From Priapulus caudatus (taxonomy: Eukaryota > Priapulida > Priapulimorpha > Priapulimorphida > Priapulidae): a DNA stretch of 25,539 nt. A program made the translations under genes and the position numbers. The DNA is taken from NCBI RefSeq assembly GCF_000485595.1, contig NW_014577121.1, forward strand, positions 282,973-308,511, written 5' to 3'. Shown here one piece after another: positions 9,760-18,954 of this stretch (position 1 is its first letter; each line of letters begins with the position of its first letter). The notes under the pieces were generated by a model. That model saw nothing but the letters and a program-made list of their open reading frames with translations. It made no database searches and was not told the DNA's origin.

Positions 9760-11730
9760 CAATTATAACATGTATGATGTATTTCCATTATGCCACTATC
9801 GGCGAAATATAAAGACAGATTTTGGCAAGTTAAAAATTTTTGATTCTTGTATTACTGTTCTCCATAACACTTATTCGATACTTTCATTGGATTCCTTGTC
9901 CCTGAAAACATAGGATTAGCATATTTTTAAAAGTTTTAAGGTGATTAGAGGCAGAAATACGGCCAAATATGTATTTTATGGCGGCCATTTTGAAAATCCA
10001 AAATGGCGCGCATGCCGGTATCTCCGGCAAATGTAAACATTGTTTTCGAATTCGCTCATGTTATAACCTTTCCAAAAATGCATATGGTTTGCTAATCTAC
10101 CATAATTCTGAAACGAAATATAATTTCATTGACATAAGTGAACCTGACTAACTGGCCCCAAAACATATCACAGGGGTTTTGATATTTTTTTTAAAATTAT
10201 GCAAATTGGGTATTTTGGAAATTTTACTATGCATTTCATATGTTCCCTACGGTCAATGATAACTCAAGAACGTTTGGACCACAATGTTTCAAATTGCATA
10301 CAGTTTGTTACTCCTATGGGAGAGATTTGAACGTCCTATTTTTGGAGCACGCCAGTCGCGCTACTTTTGAGCCACGCCCACTTTTTGGCAAAAATGGAAA
10401 TGGCCATAAGTCAGTTCATGTTCAACGGATTTTGCTCATTTTTGTATGTGAATGACTAAGGACTGGCCCCAAAACTATTCACACGGGTTTTGATTTTTTT
10501 TTAATTATGCAAATTAGGTAGATTTTGGCAATTTCACTATGCATTTCAGTGTCTGCCTACGGTCAACGTAACTTAAGAATCGTTTGATCCACATGTTTCA
10601 AATTGCATACAGTTGTTATACCTCCTATGGGAGAGATTTGAACGTCCTATTTGGAGCATGCCAGTCGACCTAGCTTTTGAGCCACGTCCACTTTTTGGCA
10701 AAAATGAAAATGGCCATCTAGATTCATTCGGTTTTGTTGTTTAATTTTAGTTCTCCCATATATACTTTTATATAATGTAGGTAGATAGTTGCTGATTTAG
10801 AAATGACTTGTTGGCACTCGCTCATTTGTGTACTTTTTTGTTGTGAGCTATAGTGTCATTGACACAATTCATTATGGTTTCAGTTGTGTGTCATTGACAC
10901 TAGATGGAGTTACTGGAGCAATGCAGGATAGGATGAGAGGTTACCATTCCACACAAAGGACATCATATGATGTTGAATATTAATTTGTGGTCCACATTAT
11001 ACCTGGCATTCGGTGAGTCAGTTGTCCAGGCATACAAGCTGTCACCTATTCCATTATTCAAGTGTTAGTAGGCCTAGCTACTTCTTCATGGCGCATTGGA
11101 TTTTTTCGACCGGGTGCGCGTACTATATTTTGTACAGTAGAAAGTTCAAAAATCTGGAGTGCCAGAAATTCGGACCACCGCGAGAATCTGGACTTTTCGA
11201 AAACACTCAAAATTTAACTCTCTTTTAATAAACACAAAATAAATAATTAATTTGCATAAAATAACTTCCCCTTTCATTTGTTTGCTGTATTTTTCTTTTA
11301 CTAATATTAATTTTTAAATATGATTTCAAACATTACATGCTCTTTTTTTGGCAGTGAAAATTTTGTATGTTTACATTTTTGTCAGAGTGCTGACTTTATT
11401 TCAGCTTAAAAACTGCTCGTTTTGATAAATGAAGCATGCTGTATTTGCTAATGAATAAACTCAGAATTTATCTGTTCATCTCTTCTTTATTCCACCTATA
11501 AATTAGAATTTTAAAAAGTACTAGCTGCCCGAGAATCTGGAAAATCCGAAAATCCGGACTGACCCAACTCCCTGGAGCAGTCTGGATTTTTAGCTCATCT
11601 GACATAGTCAGATGCAGCTTGTAGAATCGCATGATCGTCCGTGCGTCCGTCCGTCGCCCGAGCGTCCGTCCCGTGCGTCAACAGTTGGCACAAATCTTAA
11701 CGCGCTCGACCGTACGGTCACGATATTCGG
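9760..11730 (+). repeat. Direct large repeat, in-order copy (contains exon 5)
   Basis: Partner of 1-1946, in the same orientation, about 25 bases longer overall. It starts 122 bases after the stop of the FEN1-like pseudogene and ends inside the 'AGCTCA' element, which here continues to its apparent end at 12416. That makes this copy the more likely ancestral arrangement: its element is complete and its exon is in order. Confidence 0.95.
10884..11012 (+). CDS. SLC35B1: SLC35B1 exon 5, in-order copy, with two 1-nt insertions
   Basis: This copy lies where exon 5 belongs, between exons 4 and 6, with intact acceptor (TTTCAG, ending 10883) and donor (GTGAGT from 11013). It is 129 bases against 127 in the upstream copy: one extra base near the start (TTGTGTGTCATTG here, TTGTTGTCATTG there) and one in CCACACAAAGG against CCACAAAAGG. 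Together they put the middle and end of the exon out of frame. Because the single-copy exons of the same gene are clean, a consensus error in a duplicated region is a plausible cause; a real disabling change is the alternative. Confidence 0.85.
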
Positions 11731-12416
11731 CACATCGGGGGGGATCGTCAAAACGAGTTGGGATGTCGAAGCTGGGGTCAAAGGTCAAAGGTCAAGAGGT
11801 GTAAAAGAAGGGGGAACATTCACTCCTTAACTTAAGGTATAGGGAGGAAATGCAGAATTGCGGCACAAAATCTACGGCTCGACCTAGGCTCGTGATAGGC
11901 GTTAGCATTCATGTAGGAAAGCCATCACTGTGCCGAAATTGGAGGTCACAGGTCAACGGTTCAGGCACATTGAGGACATGGTCTGACGGAGCGATTTGAA
12001 AAACTTTTTTGTTTCAGCGGTGACCTAGCATTTTTATGCGTTATTGAAAGGACCATGAAATGTCCCTTCTGCTCGACATGCGAAGAGTAAGTGTCGGATA
12101 ACCTTTTGACCCTCAAGAGGAGGTTAAACATGGATTGTTCACTGTCCAACAAGGACTGAACTGCTTTGCTAGTAGAATCCCTCCCCCACCCCGCTACCTT
12201 CCCCTCCCCACCCCTCCCCACCCTTCCCCCCACCCTCTCCCTACCCTCCACATCGCGATAGTTGGGCGTGTCCTACCCATCACCGAGTGTCGCCACACGT
12301 GCGCGTGTCTGCATATCTGCGCCTAACAAATGTGGTACTACGCACGACTGAAATTTTACGTTTATAATCGTAGCAACAGACCTCAGATGAGCCCAGACGC
12401 TCTGCGGCTCTTGTTA
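11587..12416 (+). mobile_element. 'AGCTCA' non-autonomous element, apparently complete
   Basis: The 5' end is TTTTTAGCTCATCTGAC with a terminal hairpin; the 3' end has CAGATGAGC (12384-12392), inverse of GCTCATCTG (11593-11601), overlapping a hairpin GAGCC-CAGA/TCTG-GGCTC (12389-12410) that stops six bases before the end TTGTTA. Inside are the GTCCGT array, GGTCAAAGGTCAAAGGTCA-type words near 11777-11796 and a C-rich tract (12177-12252). Subterminal short inverted repeats plus a 3' hairpin are features of Helentron-related HINE elements; similar TTTTTAGCTCA...CTCTTGTT repeats are abundant in bivalves. Assignment to Helitrons is an inference, and a MITE is the alternative. It lies in the intron between exons 5 and 6. 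Confidence 0.6.
12177..12252 (+). repeat. C-rich polypyrimidine tract, G-quadruplex motif on minus strand
   Basis: The tract is almost all C and T with many runs of three to six C separated by one to three bases, for example CCCCTCCCCACCCCTCCCC. The minus strand therefore has several consecutive G3+ N1-3 units, the standard intramolecular quadruplex pattern. It lies inside the 'AGCTCA' element. Confidence 0.7.
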
Positions 12417-12553
12417 GATGTCTACTGTAATATGGTAATCTGTTAAGGTGTATTAAATGCTATAAGACAATATCTTCTGCTCTGCACACATCACGTATGC
12501 TCTTTCCTTCACAGAAATGTGTTAATTAACATTTCTTTGCCTCTTATCTGTAG

Positions 12554-12660
12554 CCGTGGTGCTCACCGGAGAACTTTTCGCCTTCATTCCATTTGCTCAG
12601 AGGCACCCACACGTTCTACTAAACATGTTACTGTTTGGTGTCACTAGTGCCTTGGGCCAG
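12554..12660 (+). CDS. SLC35B1: SLC35B1 exon 6 (partial CDS)
   Basis: Acceptor CTGTAG ends at 12553 and donor GTAAGC starts at 12661. Two bases complete the split codon from exon 5 (G+CC = Ala), then 35 codons read VVLTGELFAFIPFAQRHPHV and LLNMLLFGVTSALGQ. GEL..F..F..R.P and the helix FG.TSALGQ are conserved in SLC35B1. The frame is intact and agrees with the phase-1 donor of either exon 5 copy. Confidence 0.93.
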
Positions 12661-13708
12661 GTAAGCAAGTAATATATCAATCATCGGAACTTATTGTAAG
12701 CAAATTTCTTTATCTTGGTTTCTATTTAGCACGTTTATTGGAGTTTTGAACGCGGGTGTGCAAAGAACTGCAACTGTGGATTGCTGTGCTCTGCATCTGT
12801 ACGGGTCATTGAAAACCTAGACAAATTAAAGTCTTGGAATTTTAAAATTATATTTTACAGATCTGGAACACCCTGGAAAATTGGCTATGGTCATAGAAAC
12901 CTCAAAAAAATTGGCTATTTTGTTTTTCCCAGGTTGTGGAAGGTCGTTGGAAATGAGCACGTCTATTGTGTTCACATTTTAACAATGATAACAACAAGTT
13001 TAGTGCAATATCTTTGATAGAAAGTTATCAGTTGTAGTGATTGCGTTAGGTTTAAATCTTGGGATCAGGAAAATTGACCTTTTATGTCCTTGAACGGTCA
13101 TGGAAAAACCCAGAAATTTTGTTTGCCTTAGTTGTGCAAACCCTTTTTGCCTTATGCGCCGTGATTGTAGAAAGCGGGAGTATGTCTGAGGGAGTGGTAG
13201 TCTGCTGCGTCGCGTTATCGCCTCTGTAACCAGCACTGCGATGGAACCTTCTAAAAACATTGCTTAGTTGCGTAGTGTCTTGATGTTGACATTCTGGTGT
13301 GGACGCATGTAAAACCACAAGCTGCACGAGCTTGGTCTCCCTAGCAACAGTATCCAAAAGAAAGCTTGGTTTGTCTTGCTCGGCCATATGAAGCAATTTA
13401 CTTATTCGACTGAGCGAAATAACCATGCCCTCCTTAGATATCGTTGCTAGGTCGGTCAAATTTAAAACCAATTTATGGATGTTTATCCCATGAGCATGCT
13501 AAATTGTCGAATTTGCAGCACTTTATTGCCAAGCAGTTTTATAGACTGCTCTTATCACAACCCCGATCGGCTAGAACAATGTCAGTCCCCGCGGGCAGAT
13601 GGGTCGAATAAAATTTGAAAGAGAAATATTAATTAGTTTATAGTAGTACAAGAGGGAACTTTTCGGGCAGGGAACTAGAGAGGTCCATCGTTTCTTCCAT
13701 CGTTGCAG

Positions 13709-13915
13709 TACTTCATCTTCCTGACGGTGGCTGATTTTGGGCCACTGCCCTGCTCGATCATCACGACAACGCGCAAGTTCTTCACAATCCTCGCCTCTGT
13801 GCTGCTGTTTGGCAACGCGGTGACATCACGGCAGTGGACAGGCACTGCGCTAGTCTTCAGCGGACTTCTCCTGGACAGCCTCTATGGCAAGTCATCGACT
13901 GTGAAGGGAAAGTAG
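13709..13915 (+). CDS. SLC35B1: SLC35B1 exon 7, terminal coding exon
   Basis: Acceptor GTTGCAG ends at 13708; stop TAG is at 13913-13915. The 68 codons encode two or three membrane segments ([42 protein letters not shown]) and the very conserved block [13 protein letters not shown], typical of nucleotide-sugar transporter C-termini. The tail KSSTVKGK is lysine-rich but is not a canonical KKxx ER-retrieval signal, since only Lys at -3 fits. The 3' UTR starts directly in a degenerate minisatellite. No obvious AATAAA lies within the next few hundred bases; AAATAATG and ATAAAT-like strings near 14115 and 14351 are weak substitutes. Confidence 0.95.
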   Translation, partial: YFIFLTVADFGPLPCSIITTTRKFFTILASVLLFGNAVTSRQWTGTALVFSGLLLDSLYGKSSTVKGK

Positions 13916-13934
13916 CGCTGCGGTGGTGTGAAGG

Positions 13935-14196
13935 GAAGAAATGTTGCGACAGTGAGAAGGATGTAAATCTGCGACAGTAAGAGGGGATATAAACATTGCG
14001 ACGGTGAGAGGGGTGTGGTGTTGCGACAGTCAGAGAGGAAGTAATGTTGTGACAGTGAGAAAGATGTAACTTTGAGAAGGTGGGAGGGAAGAGACACAAC
14101 GACAGTAAGAAAGAAATAATGGTTCGAGATGGGAGGGCAGGAATACTGCGACTGTGAGAGAGTCTAGAGATGTAACATTGCAACTATGAAAGGATC
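13935..14196 (+). repeat. Degenerate 25-27-bp minisatellite in the SLC35B1 3' UTR
   Basis: About ten imperfect units share a core of TGCGACAGTGAGAG preceded by GATGTAAT or GAAGTAAT. Examples start near 13937, 13962, 13987, 14014 and 14040. The array begins about 20 bases after the stop codon. The serine/histidine-rich open frames on the minus strand are the array read backwards. Confidence 0.85.
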
Positions 14197-15171
14197 GAGT
14201 GTGTAATGAATGTATAGATGAAATGAACCCCTGATTGATAGCGGTGTTTAGGAATCATGGTGATCTCTTCTATGATGAGAAAATGAAACTGGGAATTAAC
14301 TCAGTGATGCAAGATGATTCGTGGTCTTCAGACCAGTGAAATTATCGCTGCATAAATGCTATGAGAAATTATTGACACACTGATGGTCGATAAACACAAT
14401 CATTCGTGCGTTATTTTTTTGTTGCGTGTAGGAAATTAACGTGTTTATTATTTAAAGCCGTATTATGTCTAGCTAATCTATACTGTTGGCAATTGATAGA
14501 GTAAATGACGTACACCTTGTGCTGTTTATAAAGCTTAATGCCGAATTCATATTAGTTTGTCCTATTTCATGGTTTGTTACCTTACAAACTAGACTTAAAT
14601 GTCCTTTGTCAACAACTGAGCTAAAAAAATTGCCTGAACTTTTAGCTGGTAACAAACCTATAAAAAACACTGATCACGTGACAGTACTAGTAGGACTAGC
14701 AAAGATACGTGTGTCCCAATATTATGTTCTAACCCGAGTGACAAATTGAGCATGCGTATGGCCTAGCATGTGTGTGGAAGTGTGCCATGCAGCAACCGTA
14801 GTTACACCTACTTTGCCAGTTGGGATTCGAATTGTTAACAATTGCTGGTGAATGAAGATGATTTTCAATTGGACCTTTTATTAGTAATCAGCAGTGAAAC
14901 TATAGACAACCTAATATGAATTTGGCATTAAATTTATGTACTTTTAAACGACAGGTGTTAGTACTTCTAACATTTGCCAACAGTGGAAATTGGATAGACA
15001 TATTCGGATTTTAAATGATTTTCCTCCATATTACGTGCATGAGTAAAAATTTTAAAAACTCCTGAAATTTAAAATTTTACGAATGTAAGTGGTGTGGTGC
15101 GAGGAGTAGTGAATTGTTTGTCCAGGTTGTTATTTTGTGTATTTTGTGTTATTGGTTTTCCACGTTATCAA
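14197..15171. other. Intergenic, AT-rich, no recognised feature
   Basis: An 87-codon open frame (14486-14749, +) and its minus shadow have no recognisable domain and overlap each other. No repeat family or splice-bounded exon was recognised. A CACGTG-containing ATCACGTGAC word at about 14673 is isolated. Confidence 0.5.
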
Positions 15172-15176
15172 TGAGA

Positions 15177-15990
15177 TCAAGAGCGGATAATACCTAGAGT
15201 GTACAACGGAAAAACGGGAAAATAGTGCTATTTCACGACTACATTATTCTACTTTGCCTGCGAGTCTAGAATAATTTCATGGTATTGCATTAAGCAGAAT
15301 TCTTTGCTCTCTAAAACAAGACCAACCGCTTGTCAATACGATACTCCTAGGCGGAGATATCGGATCCTAAACCTCCCCTCCCACATGCCAAGACGCCACC
15401 ATCGAATAACCACTCTGCCACCATCCTCATACACACGCGGCCTAAGCGTTGCCTTTCGTGAAAGTTGGTTTTTGCCGCGATAAATTTTATGCTGGACGGT
15501 GCTTGGTATCATAGGTGACATTCTGGGCATCGGCCTATTGCCCCTTATCTTCATTTCGGTTCGCTAGGCACGGCAAGCGCCGCGTCATGAATGGAGCCGG
15601 CTCTCTAAGTTTTTACGAACGAGCTGCAGTTACTAGAGTGTGTAACAGTACTCAAATTTGGGCTATTGAGCATTTCATATTATCAGCGCTCCCAGTGTGA
15701 CTGGAACCGATCAGCCAAATCTTACCCGCGTGTAGGATGGTGGCAAAAGTGGATTCGAGGTGGGCGTCTGGCTTTATTCGCATTCGCGGGGGAGGTTTAG
15801 GATCCGATATCTCCGCCTAGGAGTATCGTATTGACAAGCGGTTGGTCTTGTTTTAGAGAGCAAAGAATTCTGCTTAATGCAATACCATCAAATTATTCTA
15901 GACTCGCAGGCAAAGTAGAATAATGTAGTCGTGAAATAGCACTATTTTCCCGTTTTTCCGTTGTACACTCTAGGTATTATCCGCTCTTGA
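15177..15990. mobile_element. 814-bp foldback element with ~265-bp inverted arms
   Basis: The left arm (15177-15440) starts TCAAGAGCGGATAATACC and the right arm (15726-15990) ends GGTATTATCCGCTCTTGA; outer ~205 bp are near-identical, inner ~60 bp more diverged. The loop is about 285 bp with no plausible protein. TGAGA flanks both ends (15172-15176 and 15991-15995), a possible 5-bp target duplication; the exact terminus is ambiguous by one base. This is the layout of a foldback/MITE-type DNA transposon. The superfamily is not identified. Confidence 0.85.
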
Positions 15991-15995
15991 TGAGA

Positions 15996-16930
15996 TGTGT
16001 GTGATGCACAAGGCCTCGGAGATACTCTCTTAGATAATCTCTGGTTATTTTGTCATAATATAGTAATATCATCTATATTTATTTTATTTGCAACGTGTTA
16101 TACATTTACAGGTAAAAGAGGGCATGGAAGCTGTTATTACAATGTACACAAGGGGAGTTGCTTGTCGTAAACAATTACCAAACATCTACCTTGATTATTA
16201 TATCAAAGTTAGCCAATCTACTGAACAATGCTGTAAATTATCACTTTCCGTCGCTAGGTGTCAGCATGTGTTAGTTGTGAGCCTAGAAATCGTAGCCCGC
16301 ATAACGTTACACGTATCACATAATATTCTTATACGTTATACGGTCTGCGATTTCTGAACCGGCTTGTCTGTGTACTTGTATTTGTCTTTGTACAAATGTT
16401 AGCACGTACGATAGCTATATGACGGGTTAAACCTGAAGCCGACCTGGTTGTAATGCAGTAGTAGTATTTCACGGTAGTATATACTATTCAGAGCATCTAG
16501 GTATACTGGTGTATAAAGTTATTTCCCTGTTGTGCATGGATCCTGTTGGTCCGTCCCGTAAGGGACTGTATGTCATCCAAACTGATATGCCACGTGTTAT
16601 ATAGGGAGTGCGTGCTAATCTTATGTCCGTGTCTTTCATGCCGCTTTGTTGTAAACAAAGACGGTTTATTAAAATAAACTATCCTTACATAATATAATAA
16701 AAGTTATTAGTTTGTGTATGTAATAATTTTTATTACTAATTGACATATATATACTGCCATTGTTTGTATTGAACTCCTACTATTCTACTATTTGGGTGAA
16801 GTTGTTATTTTCGCGTGCTGTGCGCAGTTTGATTTGTTGCATTGACAATTTAAAGTTTAATAACGACAGTATTTAGAAATCATTACGATGTAGGTAGTGG
16901 TCATGCGCACTTTCACTATATAGTGTAAGC
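15996..16930. other. Intergenic, nothing convincing
   Basis: An open frame at 16088-16357 (+) has no recognisable motif, and its preceding ACAG is a chance acceptor-like word. A hairpin GTCCC-GTAA-GGGAC lies near 16554-16567. Otherwise AT-rich, with short TATA runs. Confidence 0.5.
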
Positions 16931-16931
16931 G

Positions 16932-17338
16932 TGTACTTTACGTCTTACGAGAAGTGCGTAGAAATGGTAACACTTAATAATCACAAGAACAAGAGAGTAG
17001 GCAGTGCCACGAAAAATAGATTTATTACAAGAAAGATCCTATAGCAATAGATTACTAGCACGATAGTACGAGGGGCCAAGACAAAACAGTGCAAAGTGCT
17101 TCTCTCACAACTGCTATAAAGAAAATCTACGTTAAGAAATATAAGAAATGAATATTCGAGAAGAGATAGATCGATAAGACAGTACAAAGTAAATAGAGTA
17201 GCAAAAACCCCAAGCCAACGGCTTAAGAACAACTTGCGTACTGGAGGCAACGATGACACACACGCAGGCACAGACGAAATTAAGACTGAAGACTAACCGC
17301 TTCGCGTTGCTTTATATATGCTCTTAATTTAGTCTACA
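16932..17338 (-). mobile_element. Possible minus-strand LTR or Pol II promoter/terminator unit
   Basis: On the minus strand the block would begin TGTAGACTAAAT at 17338, has a TATA box TATATAAAG at 17318-17310 and an AATAAA signal at 17026-17021 about 290 bases further on, and could end AAAGTACA near 16932. TG...CA ends with a TATA box and polyadenylation signal in this order are the pattern of a retrotransposon LTR. I found no target duplication, primer-binding site or pol-like protein, so a host promoter is possible. The hydrophobic 96-codon frame (17271-16981) inside it is not credible as a protein. Confidence 0.3.
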
Positions 17339-17807
17339 CGAATCCATCACCAAACAAGGACGTACTCATCCTTTGTTAGCCAGTCGGCCGCCCTAGAGAT
17401 GCCTAGCAGATGCTCCCTTTTTAGAATAAACCTCCACATCACAGCCGGATTATGTGGGTAATTAATATGTCTGCGCGGTGTTTCACCCATCCCCATCGTA
17501 TCCCAGTTCAGCCAAGGAGGGGTAGCATCTATTGTAAAGAAACAGCGGCTCCGGGACTCCGCTCCCTGCACGACTCATACCACTGTAGCCGACCAGTCCA
17601 CACACCACCACTGCCAGGCACTGTGGTCTGTGGCCGTATAGTCCAGTTTTCGCCGCGCTCCCGATCTTTCCTTCCTATTCCTTCAATACTCCGCCCTTCC
17701 ACCTTCACCTTCCACCTTCCACTTTCCACCTTCACCCCTGCCGAGCTACTTCGCGATCCACGTCTTACGGTACGAAATTACTGATATTCGGTTACGATTC
17801 GGTGTGG
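17339..17807. other. Unassigned, with a TTCCACC/TTCACC pyrimidine repeat
   Basis: A 74-codon minus-strand frame (17571-17347) ends nine bases from the possible LTR and could be the tail of a decayed element gene, but no domain is recognised. From about 17694 to 17740 there is a short tandem of CTTCCACCTTC-like units. Confidence 0.4.
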
Positions 17808-17925
17808 GGTGTGAATAAAACCCAGACCCGGACCCGGACCCGGAAAACCTGCATAAAACCCGGACCCAGACCCGGACTCTGACCTCGGATCCATTTAGTA
17901 CCAGTCCGGACCCATTATATATCAG

Positions 17926-17958
<33 letters not shown>

Positions 17959-17978
17959 GGGTCCGGGTTTTATTCACG
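17808..17978. repeat. (CCCGGA)n array with GTGAATAAAACCC ends
   Basis: It opens GTGTGAATAAAACCC, continues with CCCGGA hexamers and the phrase GGAAAACCTGCATAAAACCC, runs into a perfect (ATT)n stretch (about 17927-17957), and closes CGGGTCCGGGTTTTATTCAC. The two ends are inverse of each other. The minus strand carries four or more G3 runs three bases apart, a G-quadruplex motif. The inverse of this unit recurs at 22424-22566. Confidence 0.85.
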
Positions 17979-18139
17979 CGTTTATTTGACGCTGCAAGTG
18001 TGTGTGTATGTGATGTGTGCCGCGCGTGCTACGCAGGCCGGACGCGATCGATCGATCGTGTACATCAAAAGCCGCCGCGTCACGCGTGACCTTGAGGCTC
18101 GTTTTATGAAGTAGCCGGCCCAGGCTCTGCGACTGTTTC

Positions 18140-18250
18140 ACGCAGGGGCACAAATCCAGGGGAGGGGGGACAGGGGGACATGTCCCCCCACGAATTTTCA
18201 AAGGGGGACATCATATAAAATGTCCCCCCACGATTTTGGATCACCATTAT
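18140..18250. repeat. Palindrome-rich GGGGGACA / TGTCCCCC repeat
   Basis: GGGGGACATGTCCCCC at 18173-18188 is a perfect 16-bp palindrome. A second pair, GGGGGACAT (about 18203-18211) and ATGTCCCCCCACGA (from about 18220), follows, with TGTCCCCCCACGA repeated directly. The segment starts CAGGGGCACAAATCCAGGGG and runs into the TG microsatellite. It looks like the end of a dispersed DNA element. Confidence 0.6.
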
Positions 18251-18252
18251 TT

Positions 18253-18259
18253 TGTGTGT

Positions 18260-18341
<82 letters not shown>

Positions 18342-18373
18342 TGTGTGTGTTGTTGTTGTGTGTTTGTGAAGTG
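18253..18373. repeat. (TG)n microsatellite
   Basis: About 80 bases of uninterrupted TG (18262-18340) with short imperfect flanks containing TTG triplets. Confidence 0.97.
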
Positions 18374-18954
18374 AGACCTTATTATGTGCTGTGATAGTGT
18401 GGTCAACGATTGGCTTCTTTCCTTTTTTTTCCAGCTTTCATTTTATATGGCATTTGAGAGCATAATAATGATTCATGCACAACTTAAGAAAAATTTATCT
18501 TGAAAATTTAGTACCGTTTTCTTTTTAACACGTTTTTTTTCTTATATAAATAATTATTTGCAGAAATCATCAGGAGAAAGTATGTTTATGAAAGTTTAAC
18601 GGACAGATTTATCACCCACATATAACACTGATTCAAAGGTTAAAGGTGAGATTTTACAAAAGTTTTTTATTCCAAAATACATTGAGTTACGAACCTAACA
18701 CATATATGTTACGAGTGTTTGAACGATAAATTATTCATAAGTTTATTTATATCCCGAATACTTATATACATCACTGAAAAGTCGTGATGCTCCAAATGTT
18801 CCGAAGTTATGAAATAGAAATAGTCTCCAAAACACAGTCCCCAGGTGGCACCACTTTGTGACGTCACACTTGCGCAAACTGTATTGTAAGCAAGACATAT
18901 TCCTGGTGTGCTTTGTATGGAGCGCTGATTTGCCAACGTTTTCTACAATTGTTC
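18374..18954. other. AT-rich spacer, one GTGACGTCAC site
   Basis: No gene was recognised. The minus-strand 75-codon frame has no identifiable motif. A palindromic CRE-type site lies at 18858-18867. Confidence 0.5.
18858..18867. promoter_or_regulatory. GTGACGTCAC palindrome (CRE-type)
   Basis: Perfect 10-bp palindrome containing the CREB/ATF core TGACGTCA, 88 bases left of the purine/pyrimidine minisatellite. Identical sites occur at 21459-21468 and 23428-23437. Confidence 0.4.

Larger units (their letters stand above)
2698..13915 (+). other. SLC35B1: SLC35B1-type ER transporter gene model (exons 2-7)
   Basis: Six exons with GT/AG borders and compatible phases join as 2698-2801, 3053-3180, 4415-4603, 10884-11012, 12554-12660 and 13709-13915. 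They encode about 286 residues; with a missing first exon of some 35 residues this reaches the family's usual length of about 320. Diagnostic blocks include [61 protein letters not shown] and [19 protein letters not shown]. Known for the family: SLC35B1 is a multi-pass ER membrane protein, reported as an ATP/ADP exchanger of the ER (AXER) and earlier assigned to the UDP-galactose transporter group. The intron between exons 4 and 5 (6,280 bp) is packed with transposons. The gene is incomplete: exon 1 is not in the window and the in-order exon 5 carries two 1-nt insertions. Confidence 0.93.

Noticed and set aside
14486-14749. 87-codon open frame as a small gene
   Set aside because: No domain or signal recognised and an overlapping frame of similar length lies on the other strand.
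16088-16357. 89-codon open frame as an exon or gene
   Set aside because: No recognisable motif, no good splice borders, AT-rich surroundings; chance frame.
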